From Hyphochytrium catenoides (taxonomy: Eukaryota > Sar > Hyphochytriomycetes > Hyphochytriales > Hyphochytriaceae): a stretch of 14,307 nucleotides of DNA. The notes beneath the pieces are model-generated. The model was not told where the DNA came from. It worked only from the letters and a program-made list of their open reading frames with translations, and searched no databases. The position numbers and the translations under genes were made by a program. Of the stretch, positions 1 through 9,077 are shown one piece after another; position 1 is the first letter of the stretch, and each line of letters starts with the position of its first letter. The DNA lies in assembly GCA_900088475.1 (NCBI GenBank), contig FLMG01002010.1, positions 1 through 14,307 of the forward strand. Reading direction: 5' to 3'.

Positions 1-1
1 A

Positions 2-184
2 GGAGGAGGACTACTGAAGTCACAGATCTCGGCAATGACTGATGTCTTTGATAGACAAGTGGTACTCAAAGCGCCAAACCTGACAGGGTCAAGATATAGC
101 GCAGCCCAGCTGAAGTCACTTAGCAATCTACCAGGAAAGCAGGATGACATGGCAATTTGCGTATGCCACATAGACACCAACTAG
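2..184 (+). CDS. C-terminal part of an unidentified protein, cut by the left window edge
   Basis: A 60-codon frame is open from the left edge and ends at TAG 182-184. The residues are mixed and protein-like, for example DVFDRQVVLKAPNLTGSRYS and PGKQDDMAICVCHIDTN at the end, with no low-complexity bias. It would be the last exon, or the end of the last exon, of a plus-strand gene lying mostly to the left; an internal acceptor (CACAG, ending at 25) could make the exon slightly shorter. I do not recognise the family. A chance open frame of this length is quite possible, so the call rests only on openness to the edge and composition. Confidence 0.33.
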   Translation, partial: GGGLLKSQISAMTDVFDRQVVLKAPNLTGSRYSAAQLKSLSNLPGKQDDMAICVCHIDTN

Positions 185-451
185 AGGTTCCCCCTTTCAC
201 ACACCTCTGAGCTCACTTTGTGTCGCCTAAGGCTGTAAAGCAGAGATGCGTGAGGTTAAAGATTTCGATCAGCAAGCGGAACACAACGTTTATTGCGCTG
301 AGATTCTGAGAATCAGACCAAGACTCAGCAAAACACTGACTTTATTTATTGAAATGTGGCATTAGCTGCAAAGAGGACAAGCGGTTCACATTCTACCTTC
401 CTTATCTTATAAAAAAGAAAGAAGCGCTGACTGTACCAGCATCCCTTTATT

Positions 452-541
452 ACCAAGGAAAGCCATCTAACTGCCGCGATGTCATAAGCTCCTTGCGCCA
501 ATGAGCTCTCTCATTGGCCTAGCGCCTTCCTTGGTCATAAG
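452..541. repeat. Nested inverted repeats with flanking direct repeats
   Basis: The 9-bp arms GCCAATGAG (497-505) and CTCATTGGC (510-518) are perfect complements around a 4-nt loop. Outside them, ACCAAGGAA (452-460) is complementary to TTCCTTGGT (527-535). GTCATAAG occurs as a direct repeat at 481-488 and 534-541. The DNA could fold into a long imperfect hairpin. A small non-autonomous element, a structured RNA or chance are all possible; no known family was recognised. Confidence 0.4.
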
Positions 542-1110
542 AAGACTATGGATTAGACGCAATCTCCTGTAATAATCTCTGGAGCTGAGGAGACTTATAC
601 CACTATCAGAGAGGTCACATCAGGTTTAGTAGGCCCATACTGACAGCCATAAGCGCCACTCTTTGCAATGCACCCCCCAATCTCTTTTCTCTTCCTGAGC
701 TTCACATTATTGAAGATCGGGAAGACTGGTTTGAAGATCAATACAAAGTCTTATGATGTCTGACACTTCTCGAACCAGGTGATACGAAAGCTGCGCCGAC
801 TTAATAAAGGCGCTCTGCAGTTTCCGTCCACCTACCTCTCCATTGTCCCACATAAAGACATAGAACCTCTACTCCTCGACATGCCGCTTCCTCAAGAAGA
901 TCCGTATTCAGAGACTAGAAGCAGCGCCTCAGATCTCTGGAATGAAGCTCTTGCAGGACCATCCATCGACCCGCGAACGCATCAGAATGACGTTTGGCGC
1001 GAACCGGGTGGGTGGGCCTTTTAAAACATTATGATTCCTAGGGTTTATACCTGGGGGCGGATGGGTATTGTTGTGAGAGTGTCGTAGGGAGTGAGCATGT
1101 GACATACTTA

Positions 1111-1144
1111 CGGAAAGAAAGAGAGAGAGGAAGAGAGAGAGCGA

Positions 1145-1183
<39 letters not shown>
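1111..1183. repeat. (GA)n microsatellite, imperfect then pure
   Basis: Purine-only DNA on the plus strand. It begins as GAAAGAAAGAGAG-type imperfect repeats and becomes a nearly pure AG run from about 1148 to 1182. It produces spurious Ser-Leu repeats in minus-strand frames. It lies about 260 bp upstream of the Rad7-like start codon. Confidence 0.9.
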
Positions 1184-1184
<1 letters not shown>

Positions 1185-1445
1185 GAGAAACGTGAGAAAG
1201 GATGGTCCTTCATTGAAGTCGTCATCTTCTCCTATGCCTGATCGTCTGCTGTCGCCAACAGATTCTTTTGCTTGTGCCTTGAAGAGAGACACTTGTCAGC
1301 TTCCTTCCTCTGCAGCAGACCCTAAAGAGCTCCAGATCGCTTCCTTCTACTTCGTCTGTCCTGATTCCTACGGCTCCTTCCTAGGGGTAGACAGTGGAGA
1401 CAGACAGGGGATTGACGAGGAAGACAGACTGACCGTCTGTGCGAG

Positions 1446-4400
1446 ATGGAAGAGCCTACCACTGGGCGTAGATCTCTTCGCTTGAGGCGCCGGTGCCAGC
1501 TGGTGAGGGATCGGAAGAGATGTCTCTGCTGCTGAAGCTCCTTCTTCCTATCTTTGAAGCTTCTTGTCGTCCTCTTGCAGTGTCTTCGTCGAGGCCTCTA
1601 CCCGCTTTAGTGTCTTCACAAGCTGATCTGCTGCCCATCTCTGCCCTTTTCTCTTTCTCTTTGACTGGTCGAGGCAGTCACCCATGCAGCTTGAATCTCT
1701 TTGTCTCTTTCTCTCAACATACATTATTCTAGTCTCTTCGTCTTCTTCTTGTCACGCTGACTGTATGTGACAGTGCGGCACTGGAAACACCGTCCAATGG
1801 TACGAGTGGCTTCCAGAAGGAGAAGAGGGAGAAGGGAAAGGCGAGCAGGTGTGCGACCGGTGCTATGAGAAGGTCAGAGAGAGTAAGGCTTCGGCGCCCA
1901 GACAGGTGAGTAGACGACTGTCTCGTCCCTGCTCTATAACGTTTGGCTGCTTTGTACTTCTCCTGCGTTGCATATCCAACATCCAGTACCTCTCACCGCC
2001 TTTCCTTTGGCCTTTGGCCCGCTTAGGCAGCTGAGACAAGCCGGACCGGCAACGTCAGCAAAGGAAGAGCCCCCGGAAAGAAAAGGAAGATCGATGCTGT
2101 GGCCAGCTCATCCCCAGCAGAGTCAGAAGCAGAGGTGGAAGAGGACGGTACAGGAAGTAGAGAAAGAAGAAGTGCTGATCCACCTTCACGAAGCGGACGA
2201 CAGGATGAAGTGGACACAACGGGAGGGGAGAGGAGCACCAGGACGCAAGAGAGCCAAGAGGATCGACGAGCAGCTAACCTTAGGGCAAGGGTAAGGGTGC
2301 TCGCACTTTTTGTTTTACTTGTCTACGATTACTTGTTTTCATGCTTGTCTCTTTGCCTTCTCTCTCTTGCTCTCTCTCTCCTTACTCTTCTTTAGCTTCC
2401 TCCTCGTGCTCCCTCTCTCTCTGTCTCTTCCTTTCTCCTCTTAGCTTCCTCGTCCGTGTAGACAAGATCTGCCCTCTTTCTATAGTGGCCCGATGGATGT
2501 CACGTGAATGTATTGCTTCCTTGTGAACGCATTTTCTCTTCTGCAGTTTTGTCTGATTGCTCCACGCTCTGAGCTCTGGCATGCCCGCACTATCGACCTT
2601 GCTCTTTTTGACTGAATTGCACTGTGTCAGGCTGCCCGCTTTGCTCGCGGTTATACCTCAGGTATAGCTCCGCAAGAACAGAGACGAGGTCGACGAGGTT
2701 TTGCAGCAGCTGCGGACGCCGCTGCGGCGACCCCGGCAGGAGGGGTGAGGGAGGAAGAGGAGAGAGAGGAATGGCCAGGACCCTTTTCGACAGCGATTGG
2801 GCTGGTCAAGAGGAGACAAGCCGCGATATCTGCCAGACTTGTAAGTGGCCTGACTCGACTACATCTAGTGTCCTTCCACCTTATCCGCTAACCTCTCTAA
2901 CCCTGCTGCCTTCACGTGTCGTTTTGAATTGGTCAAGGCTAAGCTGGCAGAAAGTGCATCTAAAGCTGAGGTGGCGGTCTGGGTTCCAAGAGAGCGGCCC
3001 GCCAATGCATTACATGTCCAGGCCGTTGATGTTCCTCGACTGTTTGACAAGTGCCTTGAGGTTTGCTGCTCCGTCTAAGAGGGGAGATTAGTGGCTGCTT
3101 ATTATGTCTGAAGAACCCTCTTTGCCATCTGCCTTCCTTGTCTCATGGCGCTCTTTTTCTATTCGTTTCGGTGTTTGACGTTTGACGTGTGTCCTCGGCC
3201 CTTTGTAGCTTCTCGCCAAAAACATTGAATGCGTTGAGTCATTCGGATGTATATCTGGAGATGCACGGACAAAGATTGTGACGGCTTTGTGCCGCTTCCA
3301 CCGCCTCAGCTCCGACGGTAAAGCAGGGCATGATGCGGTGCGGCTCTGACGTCGAGCAGAAAGGAGAGAGCCACTTGAGGAATAAGAGATTAGAGAGAGG
3401 GACAGAGGGACCGGCAGGGAGTTAAATGGAGAGACAGAGGAAGACAGCGCAAGAGAGAAGGATGACGGGGAGGAGCAGAGGAGCAGCTTCATTGGGTCGA
3501 TTTATAGATCTCTTTCCTTGTAGTTCTTCCTGTGGTGACTGAGTATGGAGTGTCGGAGCTGACAATCCCCGACTGCTCAAACGTTGAAGAACATGCCCTG
3601 GCTGCTGCCCTAAGTACGTTCTTCTCCACTGACGACTTCTGTCTTCTTTCTGACTCTTCTGCTACTCATCTCAGCGCTGGCTTCATTGTTAGTGCACAAG
3701 CTCCTCTTTTCGCTGTCTTTGTCCTACTTGGGGTGTCTCGCTAGCGCTTAAAAAGCCTGTGCCCATCTTGTCTAGCTCGATGCAGTGAGTCAGATGACCA
3801 AAGGGAGCGGCTGCGTGAGCTTCGTCTAGGACTATGCGGACGCTGCTTTAGCGACAAAGCGGTAGCCGCGCTCAGGTAGGCTTTCCGCCTTTCTTTTAGC
3901 ATCCAATGCGTTGGTTGAACGTGACACTACCTCTCCAGCCTACCTCTTCCGTGCTCTTTTGTCCCACACATCGGCCTTTCCATCTCGTTCGAGCTAATCT
4001 TCTCCTCGCACTCTCGAATAGGCATTCTCCATCTCTTCGCATCATCACATTGAGCGGCTGCTACCGTCTCTCCGCCAAGGGCTTCCACAACCTGCTGTCT
4101 TTAGCGCCAAATGTGGAGATCTTGGAGATCAGCAGCAACAACCGCCTCAATGCCGAGTCCATACTTGACATCGCCAAGGTACGTCAATACATAGCATTGT
4201 TGCTACAGATCTCGCGTGGTATTTTGCACATTCTCTTTAGCTATGCTCTGTCCACAGCCGCTTGGCTCACGCTTGCTTGCTCCCACAGCACGTCTTAGCA
4301 CTATATTTTGTCCTCACTATCTGGAGCTGCTCTCTCTTTTTATGATGCATAGTTGACCCCTACCCTTCTCAGCTACCGAATCTCCGGCATCTCGCGATTG

Positions 4401-5963
4401 AAGACTGTCCCCAGCTGGGAGACGAGGAATTGCGACCTTTGAGTGACCTGACGTTGGAGCATCTCTCGCTGGTTGGGGCGACCAAGGTAGGGACAGGATT
4501 GCAGCGAGGTACTGAATCGAAAGAAAGGAGGAGAATGGCTAACTCGATTGCTCTACAGATCACTGACCAGCTGGTTGAGAGTCTCGATTTCAGTGCGCTG
4601 AAGTCTCTACATCTAGCCAGGTTAGTGCCTCTTCCTGGCATGCCGTTAACTCTTCCGGGTTTGTGGTGCCGTCCCTAAGATTAGTAATTCGGGCTCTTCA
4701 AAATGCTCATTATCCTTCTAATTTGCTGCTCTGCAGGTGTCCGGAGCTGACGGACGCCGCTGTCTCGTTTGCTCTCGAAGCTGCGAACCAGCTTTCCGAG
4801 CTTGATGTGCAAGACTTGCATAACCTCTCAGATCAAGCGTTTGAAGTGGTAAGGTAGTCAAGCTTGGGAAATGTCATTGTCTTACGTGTGGCTCGCGGCC
4901 AATGCTCTCTCCCTTTTTTCAGCCTCTCTTCCGTATCTCCCTCGCTCGCTTTCCTTTCCCCACACCTTCTCGTTCTCTCCGTATGTCTCTCCCCATCTCT
5001 TTACGCCACTCTTCCTCTCTCATGCCCTCTCCCTCTCTCATCATTATTTGTCAGGAGCTCCTTGTACCTGCATGCGCTTCCACTAAACCTTTATTTGCCA
5101 TGTTATGCAGTTGGAGAACCGCAGCATCCCCCTTCGCCGAGTGCTACTATCTCGCTGTTTCAAGCTCTCAGATGCCACGCTCTCCCTCTTGGCTCAAGCA
5201 GCCAATGACGTCCTTGAGGATATCTCCATTGCAGGTTTAGTGGTAAGAACCTGCACAAGGCTGCGGTCTAGTTGAGAAAGACGTAGGTGAAGGGAGGAGC
5301 GTCAAAGGAGTGAGGTCCATGGACTCTGGTGGCTTCTCTACTGCTGAAGGTCGCAGGCTGTCTGAGCTAGTGCTGTGAGGTGCATCTCTATCTCATATGC
5401 CTGACTTCCTCTCTTTGCATTGCCTTACCAACTGACGTTGCATGCAGAACGTTACCGACTTGGGCCTCCTTGAGCTTTCACGGCATTGCGTCAAGTCCTT
5501 AAGAAAGTTGGACGCCTCCTTCTGCAGAGGACTCACTGACCAAGGCCTAGGCCAGCTGACAGACAACTGTCAGAATCTCAGAGAACTATCAATTTGGGGC
5601 AACAACCAGGTCATGCTCCTCCCTAGCTCTATCGTTACGTATGGCTGGCTGCCTCTTTACTCCTTAACGACCTTCCGCGCGTCCACCATCCGCTCTTGCT
5701 GTTCCCTTCTGCGCCTGCTCTGTCGTACTTGGACCTGCGGTTATAGATGCTTGTTTCTTAACCCTCTTTCTTCACGCTTGCTTTGTGGTGCGCTACGAGG
5801 TGTTTATTGTCTCATCTCCCGCTCGCTCTCTTGCGCTGGCCCTTCTGATTAGTCCCTCGTCTGTGCCTGCCCACTTCGCTATCCCCAGATCTCCAAGACC
5901 TTCGTGCACGGACATAGAATAGATGATCTGAAGATCTTTGGGCGAAAGGGACTGAACTTCTAG
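1446..5963 (+). CDS. RAD7: Rad7-like leucine-rich-repeat DNA repair protein, 15 exons, 632 residues
   Basis: Exons: 1446-1502, 1774-1905, 2027-2290, 2631-2840, 2938-3060, 3209-3317, 3524-3613, 3776-3875, 4022-4178, 4373-4486, 4559-4620, 4737-4848, 5111-5242, 5448-5609, 5889-5963 (TAG). All junctions are GT-AG and all phases agree. Residues 17-49 form a treble-clef-like zinc site (C17, C20, C46, C49) created only by splicing exons 1 and 2. A disordered basic/acidic part follows with GKKRK near 80-84. EEWPGPFSTA at 197-206 is a signature I recall from plant Rad7-like proteins. Residues about 255-298 match the Rad7 region before the repeats (CLELLAKNIECVESF). About ten cysteine-containing-type LRRs (for example SLRIITLSGCYRLS, LRKLDASFCRGLT) run to the end, closing with ISKTFVHGHRIDDLKIFG. 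In yeast, Rad7 works with Rad16 in global-genome nucleotide excision repair and in a cullin ubiquitin ligase. The ATG was chosen because a TGA lies in frame at 1413. Orthology to yeast RAD7 rather than another LRR family member is inferred. Confidence 0.88.
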
Positions 5964-6219
5964 GTCTCTTTGCTTTCATTTTCTAAGAGACACAGAGAGC
6001 GCAGGAGAGATGTTGCCCGAAGGCAAAGAAGTGAGGAGTCGGGGGCAGACGCTGAGCTTCTATGCTAAGTGTCCGTCCAGACTCTGGACGCTAATAAATT
6101 ATAACGAAGAGGAGCGCTTACGCTTGGCGAGAGCTTATGAGACTTTTTCGCTCTCTGCTGGTGAAGATCAGACATGGCCATGAAGGGAGAGGAAGAGCAC
6201 CAAGAGACCTCTAATTTAT
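5964..6219. other. Short convergent intergenic region
   Basis: This separates the stop of the Rad7-like gene from the stop of the minus-strand gene that faces it, so it must hold both 3' UTRs. The plus side has a hairpin and AATAAA (6074-6098). On the minus side I see no AATAAA just beyond the stop at 6220-6222, only an ATAAATTAG-like stretch. Confidence 0.6.
6074..6098 (+). terminator. 3'-end hairpin and poly(A)-signal-like AATAAA of the Rad7-like gene
   Basis: CGTCCAG (6074-6080) and CTGGACG (6084-6090) are perfect 7-bp arms around a 3-nt ACT loop. They are followed at 6093-6098 by AATAAA. The position, 110-135 nt past the stop codon, suits transcript 3'-end processing. Whether this lineage uses AATAAA is not known from the window. 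Confidence 0.45.
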
Positions 6220-8995
6220 CTACTTCTGCTGGGACACGCTTGACCGTGAGGAGCGGGTCCGAGTGGCGATTCCTCCTCCGTCCTGCTCTGTCAACAGTGA
6301 GGCGCTGCGTGTTCTTCTTGAGGAAGTGGACGACGTAGGAGAGGGAGATGGAGATGGCTTCGCCCTTGTCCGTCTAGCCCTAGACGAGGGTGACGTAAAA
6401 CCATCCTCTTTCTCTCCTGTCGTAGCATCTTCTTGTCCTTCTTTTGGATCTGGTTCACTATCACTCTTTCGTGGCGTCCTCTTCTTTGCTCCTAGCCTAA
6501 TGTCTGGCTGCTGCTTCCGTTCTCTCTTCTGTCCTATTTGCTGAGTTTGTTTCGTCTTCTCTTCCTGCTTCGCCTCTTGCTTTCCTTCGGTCACGGTCTC
6601 TCTTCTCTTCCCATCAATCTTTACAGCAGTAAGATCCGCTCTGTTTCCGTTCGGCGCATAACCGTCTTCCTTCCTCTTCTTTCCATGAGCTGAGGTATCT
6701 ACTCTTTTATCTTCCTTTGTCGTGTCCTGCTTTTTACTAGTTCTTTGACGCTTTGACGGGCTTGGAGCTGGCTCTTCCGCGGACTCCACCTCAGGATGAG
6801 ATGGAGAAAGGCCTGATATTGGAAGATTCGGCTCTAACGTTGGCTTTGTTCTCTGTGTAGCCTCATTTGTGCCCTTTCCTTCTTCCTCTCTTGAAAGTGC
6901 TTCCCTTTGTTTCTTCTTGGTGTTAGCAGGACTGGAACTATCTGGCACCTTGTGACTCGCAGGGCCGTCTGCCGTGAGAGTTCTTCCTGAGGCAGCATTG
7001 CTCTCTCTTCCTTGTCGTCCTTCCTCTTTCGCGACCATGGCGGCTTGTCTGCCTGTCATTCCGGCCACGACTACCTTCGTACTTGGCGCTGTCGCATCCT
7101 CCGCACCTTTGTCAGCAGGACGTAGGGTCAGTTTGCCCTCCGTCCCGTCTGCCAGGCTGACTCCACTTCCGTCTGACTTTGTTTGTCCCCCGCGCGGCCT
7201 CTTACTCTCTGTCAAAGGCAACGCGGGCTGTTTGACTTCCTCAGTTCCCTTCAGTCGCTGACTATCTAGCTTCTCTCCAGCACTGTTTGAACGATGTTGC
7301 GGTGGACCCTCTCTTTCAGCACTTTGGGCCGCCGCTACGACTTTGTCCTGGGATTTAAGCTCACTTTCTCGTTGCTCCTCTCCGCCCTTGGAACCAGCAG
7401 CCTGGCTCTCATATACCCGCGGTATTGTCTTATCTTCTTTTTCCGCTTGCTGGCCTAGCCTGGGACTAGAGTTGCCTAAAGCGAGTGTCATGTTACCCAG
7501 ACTGCCTTCAGAGAGCCTGAATGAAGGTCATTAACAGCGTAAGCGGACGAGAGCATCAGAGGCATGCACACTGAAGGGCAGAGTTGTGGGCTGCAGGAGG
7601 TTAAAATGAAGAAGTGGAGAAAGAGAGAGAAATAGAGCGGGAGAGTGCGAGACAGCGAGAGAGAGAGGGAGAGAGGAAGGAGGAGAAGTGAGACAGAGCG
7701 AGAGGGGCAAGAGACAGATGATACAATGGAAGCAGATGTAATAGTGGCCATGACTGTTAGCAGAATAGACAAGACCGAACAAACTTCATACCTTGGGCTG
7801 AGAGCACTCTCGCCTAACACCCAGTTGGCTGCAAAGTGTGCCAGAGGGGATATCGACAGATGTTCTGCTCCTCCGCTGCAGTCAGCTGAATCCAGCAGCG
7901 GTAGAGAAGGTATGTTGGGACGAAAGGCGTCAGACAGCTCCAAGTCAAGGCCATGACCTGGACTGTCCATGGAAAAGCTGTGTCGCGGGGTTTGAAGTTC
8001 CTCATCCAGAGCCCGTCCTGTTGCTGCTTCATGGCTACTCGAAGAATCGGCTGGCTTCTTATTCACTATATTTGAGACGAGGCATACTTAGCGACGAACC
8101 TACGAAAGAGAGAGAGGGAGATGTGGAGAGAAAAAGGCGAGAGGAAGAGTAGGAAGGCTTGATAACCTGGCTCATTGCTAAGGCCCAAAGCTGCTCCTGG
8201 TACAATCAACCGCGAGCTTCCCGCTGCATCAGTGCCAGTGGAGACTAATGTCGCACTGTGTTGGTCTTGGTGCTGTTCATTTGCTCCTGTTTGGTGAGGA
8301 GGGCTAGCAGATCTCTGGATCCGGCTTCCATCTCCGCCCTAGATGTGTGTGTGAGAGAGAGAGGTCACGAATATGTGGGAAATGAGCTAAACGATCCTCA
8401 CAGTTCAAAGATGTCCCCAATCCATCTCAGTTAATGACGTGCGCCTTTATTCTTCTGTCATTTTTCTCTGTGTAAGCGCTAACTTTACCATCAGCAACCC
8501 TTTAAAGAAGTGCTAGGCCGGTCTACCAGCCGCTTCGTCCGCTGTGCTTTCATCCTGGAAAACTACCCCTTCCTTGTCCACGTGAAGTAAGACCTACCCC
8601 TTTGTTGCTCGTGTTGCTTCTTTTGCCCCGTCTCCTTGAGTCCGGGTCACCTCTTCTTTCTCTTCCCGCCCACCATCGCCAGACTAGAAACTGCTTGCGG
8701 CCTGACCATAGCCGTCCTCGGCGTAATCTGACGTCCCATCACACAATAGTTGAAGGAGAGGAGCACCTGTTAGCACCACTACAGCGTTCCATCCAGGTAC
8801 GAAGGGAAAAGTTGAGGGTCCCAAAGGGAAGAGCGGACGAGAGTCCTCAGAGGGTTGCCATACACCATCAGGAGTGGGCAATGATTGAGAAAACAATGAA
8901 GTCAATAAAGTCAGAATTTCTACCTGCTCTTCGTGGGAGCCTTCCGTTGTGGCTCTGACTCTCCCTGCTGAGCCGCGGCTCTTGGGCTTCCGCAT
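6220..8995 (-). CDS. Unrecognised long, charged, disordered protein; 4-exon model, 604 residues, 5' half uncertain
   Basis: Model on the minus strand: 8995-8924, 8338-8167, 8065-7792, 7516-6220 (TAG). Phases agree at each junction and the last exon is an uninterrupted 1.3-kb frame, the longest in the window, so that exon is the firm part. The 7792/7516 junction (AG|GTATGA to TTCAG|G) is good, and the intron between is CT-rich on the sense strand. The product is rich in Ser, Lys, Glu, Arg, Thr and Gln with basic clusters such as KRQRTSKK, KKRKEDG and KKRTPRK. It ends in an Arg-Ser-Pro-rich tail (SRARRTRAKPSPSP). No domain was recognised; a nuclear or nucleic-acid-associated role is only a guess from composition. 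Doubts: the acceptor at 8066 lacks a pyrimidine tract, and a better-looking one at about 8101 would lead to an early stop. The gene might instead begin at the in-frame ATG in FSMDSPGHG (near 7972). It could also be the tail of the HDAC gene upstream. Confidence 0.55.
7617..7706. repeat. GA-rich simple-sequence tract in an intron
   Basis: Imperfect GA repeats on the plus strand, so CT-rich in the sense of the minus-strand gene. It lies inside the intron between its last two exons and probably serves as part of the pyrimidine-rich 3' portion of that intron. It is low-complexity and generates spurious Arg-Glu frames on the plus strand. Confidence 0.85.
8495..8731 (+). CDS. Possible antisense exon pair, unidentified short product
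   Basis: An exon-like segment 8495-8586 has a CTAAC branch-like site and CAG just upstream, after a T-rich tract (from about 8448), and a GTAAGA donor after it. A CT-rich stretch on the plus strand follows to CAG at 8680-8682. A second segment, 8683-8731, is joined in phase (AA|A) and ends at TGA. Together they read QPFKEVLGRSTSRFVRCAFI, then ENYPFLVHV, then LETACGLTIAVLGVI. No convincing first exon or start codon was found to the left, and the segment lies inside the 585-nt first intron of the minus-strand gene model. It may be a nested gene, part of a different gene structure here, or chance splice-site resemblance. Family not recognised. Confidence 0.22.
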
Positions 8996-9077
8996 TGAGT
9001 GGCGGCATCCGCTCGAAGCTGGACTTGGACCCTCCGGCGCGGCGGAGGTCCGGAGGACGAGACGCCGCTGGAGTCCT

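Larger units (their letters stand above)
185..1445. other. Stretch without a supported gene (upstream of the Rad7-like gene)
   Basis: No frame here could be linked into a convincing spliced gene. The longest plus-strand frame, 779-1024, opens with GTG just after a CAG and ends DVWREPGGWAF before TAA; it could be an orphan terminal exon (a weak neighbour frame reads EDREDWFEDQYKVL just upstream of 755) but shows no known motif. The part from 1184 to 1445 is probably promoter and 5' UTR of the Rad7-like gene, because an in-frame TGA at 1413-1415 precedes its ATG. The nested inverted repeat at 452-541 and the GA tract at 1111-1183 are listed separately. Confidence 0.5.

Noticed and set aside
929-1292. 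Minus-strand frames with long Ser-Leu repeats
   Set aside because: They are translations of the GA/CT microsatellite at 1111-1183, and 1038-1292 opens with GTG rather than ATG.
7963-8090. Plus-strand frame reading PVLLLLHGYSKNRLASYSLYL, which resembles the oxyanion region of an alpha/beta hydrolase
   Set aside because: It is antisense to an exon of the minus-strand gene. The tracts on both sides are CT-rich on minus, no plus-strand donor follows the segment, and no downstream hydrolase motifs (nucleophile elbow, catalytic His) were found.
8602-8958. Plus-strand 118-codon frame
   Set aside because: Arg/His-rich composition without splice or motif support; it overlaps the minus-strand first exon and intron.
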